A stretch of DNA of 64,000 nt from Schistosoma haematobium (taxonomy: Eukaryota > Platyhelminthes > Trematoda > Strigeidida > Schistosomatidae), in assembly GCF_000699445.3 (NCBI RefSeq), contig NC_067200.1, forward strand, positions 3,922,950-3,986,949. Reading direction: 5' to 3'. This document shows, piece after piece, positions 48,401 to 61,500 of the stretch. Position numbers and translations under genes: made by a program. Position 1 is the stretch's first letter, and every line of letters begins with the position of its first letter. The notes under the pieces are model-generated. The model saw only the letters and a list, made by a program, of their open reading frames with translations. It was not told the DNA's origin and ran no database searches.

Positions 48401-50858
48401 AAAATTATGGCTCATCCAATCCACGAAGACGTATATTATACTACTGTAAAATAGTATCATGTCACGTTGATAACCTGGAAAGCTCAATAAAGTTCTGAGC
48501 GAATGGAACACATTCGGCTCTTTTAGGGACTATGAAGGCAACGCCATAGTTCCCAGAAGCCATCCCAACAAACATCGTTAAATAATTCAAAGGAAACATA
48601 AGTGCCAAACACTCGTTAGTAAGTATTCACACTCACTTGTATAAACCGACTGTTCTTCAGTCAAACACGCCTTCATTGTATCAGAATTTCGAACAGTTGT
48701 TCCTACAATTCAATAGTCAAATAAGAAGGTTTACATTCGATAAGATTACAGAACCACAACTATGTAGCACAGAGTGTTCTTCATCACAGACATTCAACCA
48801 CATTATAGAAACATTCACAAGTAAATGGAGTGTTGATGTCAAGTATATTAAATGATGATTGTGTTCCCATACAAACTGCATTTATCATCAACACATTTCA
48901 AATATTGTGAAAATGTTGATGAAATGGCATGAATACCGTTTCAGCTGTCAAACACGATCAGTACACTGTAGGAAATTACACATACCATGTATGTTTTCTT
49001 GTATTGTCATTTCTTTGTCTAACTCTAAACATTGAAGGAGAAGAGAATGTAAAGTAGCAATGAAACACATTGAATGAGAGATAAACTCGATTGATAAATC
49101 ATGTTTCACTATTCTATCATTTATTTACTTGCTTATTTGTGTTCCGAAATATTTTATTCGTAAGTTCATTACATCATTCCGACGATTGATGTGAGAATTT
49201 GGTGACAATGATCGAAATACAATAATGTTGAGATGCTTATCACGAGACTTGGTACGAGGCAATATCGGTATTTGTATTGGTGTGAAACCAACAGTTTGAC
49301 ATGTGCCCATTCAACAAACTCTCTGTGTTTGTGTTTGTGTGTGTGTGCGATCACCTCATCTGTATGCATAATTGATGTGAGTTGGTCGGATGTTGAGTGT
49401 GTTCGTTGTGAACTAGTCAAATACTGTCGAACTCCATGCACACTGTTGTAATGTGTACTGTTACATGTTCTCGATTGAGTCTAGCTACACATCCCATGTC
49501 TGTATGATAAACACCTCAAATTTTCATATTAATAATCAAATCATCAGATGCATAAATACTTCACACACAAATCATCAGCGTCAACAACAACAACAACAAT
49601 TTGCAGACGATGGAATTCATCAATTCCGAAGTGAAATACATTCGGTACACACTGACCTCCCATAAGTATCTTTTGTTCAATAGATTGATAAATTTTACTT
49701 CTGCACTTCATATCTACAATCATCAGATAAATTTGTTTGATTAGTTCATGTTTCAACATACATTGATTAATTGATTGATGTTCAGTTGACAATTCCATAT
49801 TGATTTCATCTGAAAGATGAACGATAAGTGATAAGTCGTATCTCCATTTAACCGACAATATGATCATTTATCTGTTAATTGCTTACCCGTCTATGCTGTG
49901 TACATTTCTACTTGCTTAAATGAACTTACTTCTCAGATCTTGTAATTGTTTCTCGTTTGTTCTGAATTGTTCGATTAGTACATCTAAACGTTCTACAATT
50001 TAGAAATCGATGGAATGTGAACAACAATAATTATTAGTACTAAATGATGATTATCTTGATATGATGCATTGCATTCTATTTTAAGAATACAGATTGAAGT
50101 AGCATTCATCATAACGTATAGCTAACTATACTTGTGAATTCGAATCTTTCTAGTAAAATAATAATTGTCCGAATGTAATTCTTATAGACTGTGACGAATG
50201 GGTTGTTAGAGTTAACCTCTTCAGATCTTGTATTCATGATTTTCTTTCCTTTCTTCTCTTTTTTCTGTTTTTCCGTGTTTTGTGAAGGAAACTTGTTGAG
50301 AATTCTATGTTGTATATATGTATGTATATAATATTGAATAAAGCCAATAATAGTAATAATAGTCGTTTGAAATAGTGCAGGTGAATCTACTCTTCGTGTT
50401 CTGCCAAATTCTAATCTTCTCAATTCTTCATATCCCCTTCTTGTTTTTCTCTTTCAAAATTTATTTCACTGGATTATACCCATTGAATAACATCTTCAAA
50501 TCCTAATCATTCCCATTACTGCTTATGTTCTTACAACCTATACCATTATGAGACTTGGATCGACAATTGTATCTTTATGCTAATGGGGGTATGGTAACTC
50601 GAACTGATGTACGTACGTACGTGCGTACGAAGTTCTACGTTGTTACTGACTGACTGACTGACTGACTAACTAAATATCTGTTGGACCTAGATCAAATATT
50701 ACAATTTCATTTTAAATATACGAAATTAATACGCCTCATAAAATGTAGTGGATAGGATAGTATAAAATAGGATAGGATAGATAAACATGATATATTCAAC
50801 GTACGTTTACAATTTGTTATTGCCAATTCTACATTAGATTTTCTCGGTTCTAAATTAT
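45446..50858 (-). CDS. Predicted coiled-coil gene with symmetric small exons, copy 1
   Basis: Exons inferred from splice sites and phase, 5' to 3' on the minus strand: 50858-50805 (54 nt), 50149-50132 (18), 49992-49930 (63), 49809-49657 (153), 49024-48986 (39), 48702-48637 (66), 45746-45687 (60), 45599-45510 (90), and a terminal piece from 45465 with a stop at 45448-45446. Every internal exon is divisible by three and keeps phase 1 at both ends. Joined, they read without a stop. The product is charged and Leu/Gln/Glu-rich ([32 protein letters not shown]), which suggests coiled coil; I do not recognise the family. No start codon or signal peptide is seen, so 5' exons are missing or were lost. 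A Gypsy element occupies the intron between the 66- and 60-nt exons. The model is unproven without RNA data. Confidence 0.5.
45993..48573 (-). mobile_element. Gypsy LTR retrotransposon, 5' part (LTR, gag, protease, RT start)
   Basis: On the minus strand: a probable LTR (about 48573-48240) ends before a TGGCGATGGG primer-binding-like site. A gag region follows from 48165 (LASNTFEFWFKKHEYLF at about 48010, and a CCHC-like CKRFC..HC..KC with GHK near 46905-46960). A protease-like segment has LDTVSDITLVNPETW (46450-46400), where the DTGS motif has become DTVS. Then comes the start of the RT (GLGECTKAKALLKHKPGATLV, 46130-46065). It stops there; RT core, RNase H, integrase and 3' LTR are absent. 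Stops interrupt gag, so it is dead. Confidence 0.7.
49322..49349. repeat. GT-rich simple repeat
   Basis: CTCTGTGTTTGTGTTTGTGTGTGTGTGC lies in an intron of the predicted minus-strand gene. Copy 2 (about 57046-57071) is two bases shorter. Confidence 0.6.
50590..50672 (+). repeat. Dispersed repeat ending in TGAC run
   Basis: GGTAACTCGAACTGATGTACGTACGTACGTGCGTACGAAG, then TTGTTACTGACTGACTGACTGAC. It is nearly identical at 62062-62143 because both lie in the duplicated block. Confidence 0.7.
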
Positions 50859-51175
50859 CTGTAAACATAGTGAAATGGATAATTCTCAACCATCCATATG
50901 AATGGTGATTTTTTTGAAAAATAAACTCAGTTTCCATGTAAATGTGATCCACTATGAGTGACATATTCTATACACATTACAATCGATTACATTCAACTTG
51001 TAAGAATAAACATGTCAATCATATGTTCACTTCCTCAATAGTTTTTATCTATTTGTGTGGTCTGTAAGACGAATACAAATCTGAATGATATTTTCACAAG
51101 AATATAGGTGATGTTTAGAAGAGAATGATAATGATTATTTGTTTGCTTAGTTATACATGTAGATAGTCTGAAAAG

Positions 51176-51410
51176 TGTTAGTTGAGTTAAATATACCCCA
51201 ATAATTATTATTAATTGTTATTGATTGTTCATTATTGTTGGATTGTGTTGGCTTTTGGTGTAGAAATAGTCAGACTAATCACGAGTTCTTGATCTGAGTT
51301 GTGTTGAAGTTCTATAGAATAGACACTGGGAGGGAACTGAGTGTAGATATACACTTAAGGTAAATTAACATCGTATACGTGTAGACGAAGTAAAACCGAG
51401 CGTTATAACA
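51176..51410 (+). mobile_element. Gypsy 5' LTR
   Basis: It begins TGTTA (51176) and ends TAACA (51410), the usual short inverted ends of an LTR. TTGGCGACGGTGG follows, a primer-binding-site-like sequence starting with TGG. A gag-like frame opens at 51478. No matching 3' LTR is found downstream. Confidence 0.65.
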
Positions 51411-53250
51411 TTGGCGACGGTGGTTAAAACTGATCTGCGCCTATATATTCAGTTAAAGTGAATTTCGGTACAATATAATGGATGATCTGAAATCTTTATT
51501 GCAACAGCGAAATTCTCTTATCGAGTTATTGGTCAAGAAAATGTCAGTCTCCTGGAGAACTCAGGTATGTGATTCCATTTTGACTCCGGATTCTATTGCG
51601 AATTCAATAAATGAATTTAGATTTGACCCAGAAAGTGGGATTACTTTTGAGACATGATTTAAGCGCCATGAGGATTTGTTTATCAATAATTTTAAAGAGT
51701 GGGACAAAGGTTCGAAGTTCGGAGTTTCTGACCATGAAAAGTTCTGCAATTTTCTGTGCCCAAAGAAGCCAACCAACATTACCTTCAGAGAAATAGTAGA
51801 ATGCCTGACACGTATGTTTGATGGACGATCATCAATTTTTTCACACTAGATATCAGTGTCTCCAGCTTGTAAAAGAACCACAGGACGATTATGTGACGTA
51901 TACAAGCATCGTGAACCGGGAATGTGAGCGGTTCCTGTTTCAATAAATATCTTCCGATCAGTTTCAATGCCTTATTTTTGTCTGACGGTTACAATCGGCA
52001 GTAGATGCAAACATCAGAACACGGATTTTAGCGAGGATCAAAACAAGATCCCATTATCAGTCTGAAACCAGTTTCTGAAGATCGTCAAAGAATGGTGAAT
52101 TTGAAGCATGACACAACTCTAGTAGAAAGGAACAGTGGATTGGGGAAGTTAGTGTCTTGCGTAAATCTTTTAACGGAAATAATGGTCTGTACTCCCAGCG
52201 AATCCGGTTAAGCTGCAAGTTGATACGGGGTCTGACATAACATTAATTTCTAGAGAGACTTGGATAAAACTTGGTCGACCTCGATTTCAATCTACATAAT
52301 ATAATGCTAAGAGTGCGACAGAAACTAACATTACTCTTCTTGAGGAAATGCAGCTGCCTCTCACATTGGGTGACAAGACTATGATCGGAAAATGTTGTAT
52401 TTCTGGGGACTGTTATACCAACCTATTAGGTATTGATTGGATGGATAAATTTGTTTTGCGGGATCTACTGTTGAATACACTGAAATTAAAATCCCAGCCA
52501 TGGCCAGAGATAAACAAGCCTTGTATTTGAGAACACATCGACTATGCTGAACCAATAAATGGACCATATTTTCGGTGGTGGTAAATTCATACTCAAAATG
52601 GCCTAAAATTTATGTTGTGCGAAGACCGTCTACTTCTCAAACACTGTTACATCTCAGACAACTATTTGGTAGGTTTGGGACACCTAATATTTTGGTTTCA
52701 GTTAACGGGACGTAATTCACGTTGTCAGAGTTTGCGGAGTTCTGTAAACAAAATGGAACTGAACATATAAGAATCCCACCGTATCACCCTCAGTCAAAAG
52801 GGCAAGCCGAAAAATTTGTTGATATTCTTAAGCGAGTTCTTTTAAAGATGGGAGGAGAAGATAACATAGAAGAAACTCTATATCAGTTTCTAATTTCTTA
52901 CAGAATTACACCTAGTCCAGAGTGTCAAGACGGGGAATCACCATTCGAAATAATATTTGGCCGACCAATTACGACATTTTTGATGTTTTGAACCCGTAAG
53001 ACAGAATAAGTGGACTACAAAATAATAAGAAAAGGAATTGTCCGGACAATCGAGAATTTGAAGCAGATGACTTAGTCTATGCACGTAAATTTCGGCCTGG
53101 CAAGCCAAAATGGATATTTAGGTGTATAAAAAAAGACGTGGGACAGTATTTGATGAAGTGATTGTCGAAAGCACACTAACTATTGGATACAAAAATCAAC
53201 TGAGAGATAGAAAAAAAAAGTTTTTCAGTCATCTAAACCTAAACTTTTAC
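51411..53250 (+). mobile_element. Gypsy internal region with reverse transcriptase deleted
   Basis: Order on the plus strand: gag start at 51478 (MDDLKSLLQQ, later FKRHEDLFINNF) with stops; protease (QVDTGSDITLISRETW, about 52217-52264, then TNLLGIDWMDKF); then directly the integrase core (HIDYAEPINGPYF at 52538, SYSKWP, PYHPQSKGQAEKF at 52780-52820). The RT, RNase H and integrase zinc-binding part that should lie between are missing. In the integrase the second catalytic Asp is Val (SVNGT) and is followed by a stop; the catalytic Glu (GQAEKF) remains. The element is dead and is an internal-deletion form. Confidence 0.8.
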
Positions 53251-53599
53251 TAATGGAAATATAATGTGATAACATTTAATATTCCACCACTACAAGTTCA
53301 AATGAGAAAAAAGAGACTGAAATCAGAAAGTAAGGCAAAGGTGATCAGGGGAACGGAACCAAACGAGATTTTTTTTTTCAAATAGATCCCAAAGTGAAGT
53401 CATACGAACGAAATTCTCACCTATACATCAATAAATCAAGTGCATCATACTATCGTAACTGCCAATACAAGTAGATCATTAGAGATTTCAATAAAGAATA
53501 AAGCGTAAAAAAGATCGACATTCAGAACTAAATTTCAATTACTGTCTTTCAATGAATCAATTGAAAGAACTAACAATAAATAACAAATAAAACTCAAGA
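53251..53599. other. Non-coding stretch
   Basis: No 3' LTR and no gene seen. It ends where the duplicated spacer begins (GATAAATAAAACAAGACAACCG). Confidence 0.4.
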
Positions 53600-53966
53600 T
53601 AAATAAAACAAGACAACCGACTAACGTGACTTTAACTGATTATCAATTTGTTTATGAATAGTTTGCAATATGTCATGTGAAACTGAAATGTAAGAAAACA
53701 AATAAAATCTAACGGAAATCTAAATTCACAGGTATGAATAGTAAAATACTTGATAGATTTTTGATTGAGATCATCAACCGATTGATGCTAAACCATCATT
53801 GAGAACCTGGAAGCACTGGACGGCCGTTCCGTCCTATTTCGGGACTCCTCAGCAGTGCGCATCCATGATCCCGCTCGCGGGATTTGAACTTAGGGCCTTC
53901 AGTCTCGCGCGCGAACACTTAACCTATTGGACTACTGAGGCGGCGTCTAATGGTGCTAATGTATCC
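53600..53966 (-). mobile_element. Duplicated spacer plus truncated SINE family 1
   Basis: 53600-53750 matches 44618-44770 and 54775-54930, so this spacer occurs three times. The SINE (53755-53966, minus) has CTGAGGAG intact but GGAAC in place of GAAAC, so the ribozyme should be dead. At about 53966 it is fused to LINE sequence that in copy 1 starts at about 43812, which marks a duplication breakpoint. Confidence 0.65.
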
Positions 53967-54790
53967 CAACCATCTCAGTAAATGAAAATTTACAACCTCA
54001 TCAAATGATTTACCATCATTCCCTAATCCCTTGCGTCTAGCCTCACTGTAACTAACGCGGTGATCCTAGAAGATGCGAGCAATATTTCTAGGACATCTGT
54101 GGTCAAATACTAGTAGCTTACTAGTATCTTCGACTCATAATGGTCACGTTTCATAGCCGTACAGTAGAACATAACGGACAGCAGAGCAGTATAATCGTCC
54201 CGTAATTGATAGACAAATATCTCGCATTCTCAGTAAGTGACGTAAGCTAATAAAAGCCAAACAAGGTTTTTGAATCCATCAGACACCAACCTATTACGCT
54301 TAACCAGACTTCCGAGATAAGTGAAGTTGTCAATGAGTTCGATTACCTTACTCCCTATTCTTAGTTCAGGTGTTGAGGCAGTCAACAGCTTGCACTTAGA
54401 GGGGAAGAAACGCATCCCAAACATTCTGGTATCGTTGCTCAGTGTTACTAATAGTAACTGCATTTTATCAGCGTCATCATCAAACAAAACTGTGTCATCC
54501 ACACATTCTAAGTGGACCTCCTGGATGGAGATTGATTCCTGAAAATTCATTCGACGGGATCGTTATTTCCATCGATAGGTCTATGATGAAATTATACAGA
54601 AATGGAGATGATGGACAGACTTGCAAGAAACCGCATGAAGTTGCAGAATCAGATGACAGTTTGACATAAGGTCTGACTTGACTGATAGCATTCTAAAAAA
54701 GAAACTTCACATGGTTTGCGTACTTCTGGGGTACACCTTTCAATGACAGCCACTGCAGAAGAAAATCCAAGAAAAATAAAACAAGAAAAT
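53967..54790 (-). mobile_element. LINE RT fragment, dead (duplication copy 2)
   Basis: Nearly identical to 43812-44640, including CVDDTVLF and TYLGSLV; the open part is 54230-54550. It arose by segmental duplication, not by a second retrotransposition, because the flanks match too. Confidence 0.8.
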
Positions 54791-54934
54791 CGACTAACGT
54801 TTCTTTAACTGATTATCAATTTGTTTATGAATAGTTTGCAATATGTCATGTGAAACTGAAATGTAAGAAAACAAATAAAATTTAACTGAAATCTAAATTC
54901 ACAGGTATGAATAGTGAAATACTTGATAAGTTTT

Positions 54935-55268
54935 TGATTGAGATCATCAACCGATTGATGTCAGACCACTAATGAAAACCTGGAAGCACTGGACAGCTGT
55001 TTCGTCCTACTGTGGGACTCCCCAGAAGTGCGCATCCACGATCCCGCTCGCACGCGAACACTCAACCTATTGAACTAATGAGCCGGCGTCTAATGGTGTT
55101 AATGTATAACCGCAACCAATCCACAAAATTGTGCGACCATATTCCATTGTACTGAGGTAGACACCTGTTTCTACAGGACGAGGATTAACACCACTGGTCA
55201 CGGCTTCTCACCGGAACTCCGAGAATTTTATCACGAAGCTAGTCATTAGTGAGCACATGGTAGATTAA
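54935..55268 (-). mobile_element. SINE family 1 (duplication copy 2)
   Basis: Nearly identical to 44775-45115, with the same CTGGGGAG core change and the same B-box deletion. Confidence 0.75.
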
Positions 55269-55599
55269 TGAAAATCGAATAGTGAGTAGATCTATAATGT
55301 AAGTGATAATGTAATGTTTGAGAGAAATAATTCATATTCACAGTGTTTGTTGTTGCAATCAACAACTATGTCAGTGTCTGTTTCCGTTTGAATAGAACTT
55401 TTCAACTATCATACAAGTAACAAAAAGTTCAGTTCTAATGGTCTAGTCTAACATGAATTGTATTCTCATGTTTCCATATCTTCATTTATCTTCATGTTCT
55501 AATTGACTAACTGACTGAACATTTCTCAATGTAGTGATAGTATGAATTCATATGACTTGGTGAACTGAATGAGAAGTATTTGTCCATTATTTTAAAAAT

Positions 55600-58500
55600 C
55601 TACCTGAATAATTTCTTATCTGTCATAATCAATGTACATCCAGAGAAGAATTACTATACTCACATAAATAAATGTTGCATACACGTAATTTCCCATATCG
55701 ATGTCGTAGTAGACCATCCAGTCTACGGAATTTGTGCTGTAGTTGTTGATTATCTATGAACAATGAAATATGCAAATGTGACTCATGTATTAGAATGTGT
55801 ATGGATGACAAAGACAGGTATATTCATTAAGAAAATTTACCTCGAATATTGTTAGAATCGGGTAACTGACAATTTTCATTTCTGTATTCATCCACCAATT
55901 CTGGATCGGTGTGAGAATGAAAGGACAAATGTTACAGAATTGCTCAATCTATAAACTATAAGTCAACTATCATTCATTATCACTATTTTAACGAATAGAA
56001 ATGACATAGAAGCTACTAGATGAACAGTCTAGATGGACGCTTCTCATATAGAATCAATCACGTTGCATACAACTCAAATAAGCCACCTATTATCACCAAT
56101 ACATGGAATTTCACGTGTCTGTGATTCGCACAACATCGATCAACATTGAATCATTGAGTGATTCATCACACACAAAGTATCATCAATTTCAAACATTTCA
56201 GTGATATATTTACTTTGTACACTTCGAACAATCTGATTAAAGTCATAATAGACAAGACATTTCATATGAAAATTAATGAGCATTTCCAGCAATATACACA
56301 AAACACATCATTCAAAGGAAACATGTGTGTCAAACACTCATTAGTAAGTATTCACACTTACTTGTATAAACTAATTGTTCTTCAGTCAAACACGCCTTCA
56401 TTGTATCAGAATTTCGAACAGTTGTTCCTACAATTCAATAGTCAAATAAGAAGGTTTACATTCGATAAGATTACAGAACCACAACTATGTAGCACAGAGT
56501 GTTCTTCATCACAGACATTCAACCACATTATAGAAACATTCACAAGTAAATGGAGTGTTGATGTCAAGTATATTAAATGATGATTGTGTTCCCATACAAA
56601 CTGCATTTATCATCAACACATTTCAAATATTGTGAAAATGTTGATGAAGTGGCATGAATACCGTTTCAGCTGTCAAACACGATCAGTACACTGTAGGAAA
56701 TTACACATACCATGTATGTTTTCTTGTATTGTCATTTCTTTGTCTAACTCTAAACATTGAAGGAGAAGAGAATGTAAAGTAGCAATGAAACACATTGAAT
56801 GAGAGATAAACTCGAGTGATAAATCATGTTTCACTATTCTATCATTTATTTACTTGCTTATTTGTGTTCCGAAATATTTTATTCGTAAGTTCATTACATC
56901 ATTCCGACGATTGATGTGAGAATTTGGCGACAATGATCGAAATACAATAATGTTGAGATGCTTATCACGAGACTTGGTACGAGTCAATATCGGTATTTGT
57001 ATTGGTGTGAAACCAACAGTTTGATATGTGCCCATTCAACAAACTCTCTGTGTTTGTGTTTGTGTGTGTGCGATCACCTCATCTGTATGCATAATTGATG
57101 TGAGTTGGTCGGATGTTGAGTGTGTTCGTTGTGAACTAGTCAAATACTGTCGAACTCCATGCACACTGTTGTAATGTGTCATGTTACATGTTACACAATT
57201 GAATCTAGTTACAAATTCCGTGTCTGTACCCTATCTATACCTCACATTTTCATATTAATAATCAAATCATCAGATGCATAAATACTTCACACACAAATCA
57301 TCAGCGTCAACAACAACAACAACAATTTGCAGACGATGGAATTCATCAATTCCGAAGTGAAATACATTCGGTACACACTGACCTCCCATAAGTATCTTTT
57401 GTTCAATAGATTGATAAATTTTACTTCTGCACTTCATATCTACAATCATCAGATAAATTTGTTTGATTAGTTCATGTTTCAACATACATTGATTAATTGA
57501 TTGATGTTCAGTTGACAATTCCATATTGATTTCATCTGAAAGATGAACGATAAGTGATAAGTCGTGTCTCCATTTAACCGACAATATGATCATTTATCTG
57601 TTAATTGCTTACCCGTCTATGCTGTGTACATTTCTACTTGCTTAAATGAACTTACTTCTCAGATCTTGTAATTGTTTCTCGTTTGTTCTGAATTGTTCGA
57701 TTAGTACATCTAAACGTTCTACAATTTAGAAATCGATGGAATGTGAACAACAATAATTATTAGTACTAAATGATGATTATCTGGATATGATGCATTGCAT
57801 TCTATTTTAAGAATACAGATTGAAGTAGCATTCATCATAACGTATAGCTAACTATACTTGTGAATTCGAATCTTTCTAGTAAAATAATAATTGTCCGAAA
57901 GTATCCTTTACACTCATCGTACTTAAGTTATTCTAATCAAGTTCAGTAGTTATAGATAGACATTTAAACTGTTGCAAACTGCTGGCAGGTGTAATCTTAT
58001 CAGATACTAAACATCCCTTCCATTCATACCTTTATCTTTGTATATGTTCTGGTAGAACATGACGTAACTACATATAAATCTATACACTCAAGCTGACAAC
58101 TTGGTTGGGGTCCACTTACTATCGTAACCAATCGTTGGAGACTGTGTGTGACATCGCTCAAAATCGATTACAATGGCATAGGTGTATATACTCTACTTAC
58201 TTACGCCTGTTACTCCCAATGGAGCACAGACCGCCGATCAGCATTCTCCAACCCACTCTATCCCGGATCTTCTTTTCTAGTTCCATCCAATTCTTGTTCA
58301 TTTTCCTCATGTTTATTTCCATTTCCCGGCGTAATGTGTTCTTTGGTCTTCCTCTTCTTCTTTGTCTTTCAGGATTCCATGTGAGGGCTTGTCTTGCGAC
58401 GCAGTTAGGTGCTTTCCTCAATGTGTGTCCTATCCACTTCCAGCGCTTCTTCCTGATTTCTTCCTCTGCTGGGATCTGGTTTGTTCTCTCCCACAGTACG

Positions 58501-61500
58501 TTGTTGCTAATAGTGTCCGGCCAATGGATCCAAAGTATTTTGTGTAGATATCTGTTAATAAACACCTGTATCTTCTGGATGATGGCTTTCGTAGTTTTCC
58601 AGGTTTCTGCCCCATACATTAGAACTGTCTTGACATTTGTATTGAAAATCCTGACCTTGTGTTGGTTGACAGAGAGTTGCTTTGAGTTCTAGATGTTCCA
58701 CAGCTGTAAATATGCTGCTTTTGCTTTGCCGATCCGCGCCTTCACATCTGCATTAGATCCACCCTGTTCATCAATGATGCTGCTCAAATACGTGAAGGTT
58801 TTTACATCTTCCAAATCTTCTCCGTCAATTGTGATTGGATTGGTGCATGCTGTGTTGTATCGGAGAATTTTGTTTTTCCCTTTGTGTATATTGAGACCTA
58901 CTGCTGCTGAGGCTGTTGCCACACTGTTCGTCTTCTCCTGCATTTGTTGTTGCGTTTGGGATAGTAGGGCCAGATCATCTGCGAAGTCTAGATCATCCAA
59001 CTGCAACCTAGACGTCCGTTGAATCCCGTGTTTCCCTTCAGATGTTGATGTCTTCATGATCCAGTCGATCACCGGGAGAAAGAGGAAGGGTAAGAGTAAG
59101 AAACCTTGCCTGACACCGGTCTTCACTTCGAACGACTTAGTCAACTATCCTTCATGCACGATTTTGCAGTTTAATCCATCATAGGAATTCCGTATGACAT
59201 TGACTATCTTCTGAGGCACGCTGTAGTGTTGAAGAAGCTTCCATAGTGTTATCCTGTCCACGCTATCAAATGCCTTTTCGTAGTCAATGAAGTTGATGTA
59301 GGGTGATGAATTCCATTCAATTGATTGTTCCACAATGATCCGTAGAGTTGCGATTTTGTCTGTACACGATCTATCCTAACGGAATCCTGCCTGTTGGTCT
59401 CGAAGTTGGGCGTCTACGCAGTCCTTCATCCTGTCTAACAATACCCTGTTGAAGACTTTTCCTGGTATTCAGACAAGAGTGATGTCCCTGTAGTTATCAC
59501 ACTTGCTGAGATCGCCTTTCTTCGGTATTTTGATCAGGAGTCCTTCTGTCCAGTCTGTTGGTACTTGTTCCTCATCCCAAATCTTATTGAAGAGAATGTG
59601 GAGTATCCTTGCAGTTGCCGCTACGTCTGCTTTTAGTGCCTCTGCTGGGATGTTGTCTGGTCCTGCTGCTTTGTCACTCCTGATTAGTCTGATGGCCATG
59701 CTAATTTCTTAAATTGTTGGTGGGCCAACATTGATTGGGAGGTCCGTTGGTGCTGCTTCGATGTTGGGTAGGTTCAGTGGAGCTGGTCGATTCAAGAGTT
59801 CTTTGAAGTGTTCTACCCACCTGTTTCGCCGTTCTTCAATGTTGGTGATTACCTCGCCTTCCTTGCTTTTCACTGGTCGTTCTGGTTTGCGGCGATTTCC
59901 AGAGAGTTTCTTTGTCGTGTCATACAATTGTCTCATGTTTCCTTCTCTTGCAGATTTTTCCGCCGTCGTTGCTAAATCTTCCTCATATTTACGTTTGTCG
60001 GTTCTGATGCTCCTCTTCACTTGTTTGTTTACTTCTGTGTATTCAGCTTGTGCTTTGGCTTTTTCTGCTCTTGTTCGACTGGTATTGATTGCTGCTTTCT
60101 TGTTACTCCTTTCTTGAATCTTATCCAGTGTATCAACAGTGATCCATTCCTTGTGATGGTGCTTCTTGTGACCCAGGACCTCATGACATGTTGAAGTGAT
60201 TGCCTCTTTGATCCCCTTCCAGTTGCTCTCCACAGTAGTTCCTTCTCCATTGAGTAGATCATGAAAGGCCTGGAACTTATTGCTGAGGACTATCTTGAAT
60301 TTGTTGAGTTTGTTAGTATCCTGAAGAAAGGTCGAATTGAACTTTTGTGATATTATGCGCCTCATTGTCCAGTGTTTCTTGAGTTTCAATTTCATCTTGG
60401 TGACCACCAAGTGATGATCTGATGCTATATCAGCTCCTCTCTTGGTTCTCACATCTTCTATAGTCCTCCTGAACGTTTTGTTGATGCAAATATGGTCGAT
60501 TTGGTTTTGCTTGGTGTGATCCGGTGAAGTCCATGTGGTTTTGTGAATGCGTTAATGTGCGAATATGGTGCCACCTATGACCAGTTTATTGAAGGCACAT
60601 GGGTTTGCAAATCTCTCACCATTTTCGTTTCTTTCTCCCAATCCATGTCGTCCCATGATTTCATCATATTCAGTGTTGTCCGTTCCAACCTTGGCATTGA
60701 AATCTCCCATCAGAATGGTCAGGTCCTTTGTTGGGCACTTCTCGATGATTGACTGCAGCCTATTGTAGAATTGATCTTTAGCTTCTTCATTGTAGTCGTT
60801 GGTAGGCGTATAGCATTGGATGATGTTCATTGAAATGCCCTCTTTCTTTGTTTTGAAGGAGACTTTGATGAACCGTGGTCCATGAGATTCCCATCCTATA
60901 AGTGCCTTTTGTGCTTGTTTGGACAGCATCAATGCAACTCCTTGTGTATGTGGGGCATTTTCTTTTTCATGGCCGGAGTATAACAAAAGCTCCTCTGAAG
61001 TTATTCGTTGTTGTCCAACTTGCGTCCAATGTGTTTCACTGATCTCAAGCACCTCCAGGTTGTATCTCCTCAATTTGTAAATTCTCCCGGTCTCCCACAT
61101 TTTACGAGGATTCCATGTACCTAAATAAATGGTTGCTCTGGTTGTCAGAAGGGCCATCGGCCTCACGACTTCCGAAGGAACTCGGCTTTCATCATGAGGC
61201 GTCATAGTTCTTCTAAATGAAGACCTCCTGACTCCCGGGGCAGAGTTTAAAAGGTTTGAATTATTTCCTCTGGTTAGCGTTTTTTTAGCTAGTTAGTTTT
61301 CTACGGGATGGGAACGCTAACCCCATACTCAAGGTCTTCCCTTAAAACGTGAGATTGAAGTTGCTTCATACCTTTCTTTCTAGTTGTTTCATCCTGTACT
61401 ATATTCTTATACGCAATCTCTCTTTTATATATTACCACCATTGAATCGACTACTTCTATGAATCTAGTGTTCATCTTGTTGTGCTAATGTGGTATGACAA

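Noticed and set aside
49465..49499. Possible extra exon on the minus strand (copy 2 match 57188-57223), strongly divergent between copies
   Set aside because: Copy 1 is 35 nt and copy 2 is 36 nt. In both, joining it to the next 39-nt exon creates a TAG stop. The local divergence is real, but the stretch does not fit the gene model.
50109..50423. 104-codon minus-strand open frame (copy 2 match 61699-61896)
   Set aside because: It crosses the predicted 18-nt exon and its introns, the start is not supported, and phase 0 splice options do not match the phase-1 chain. Treated as chance open frame.
56158..56580. 140-codon plus-strand open frame conserved in part at 48637-48855
   Set aside because: The conserved part is the reverse complement of the 66-nt minus-strand exon and its intron. 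Conservation comes from the recent duplication.
58105..58692. 195-codon plus-strand open frame
   Set aside because: Apart from its first about 25 codons, which are a small LINE fragment, it is antisense to the minus-strand LINE C-terminus.
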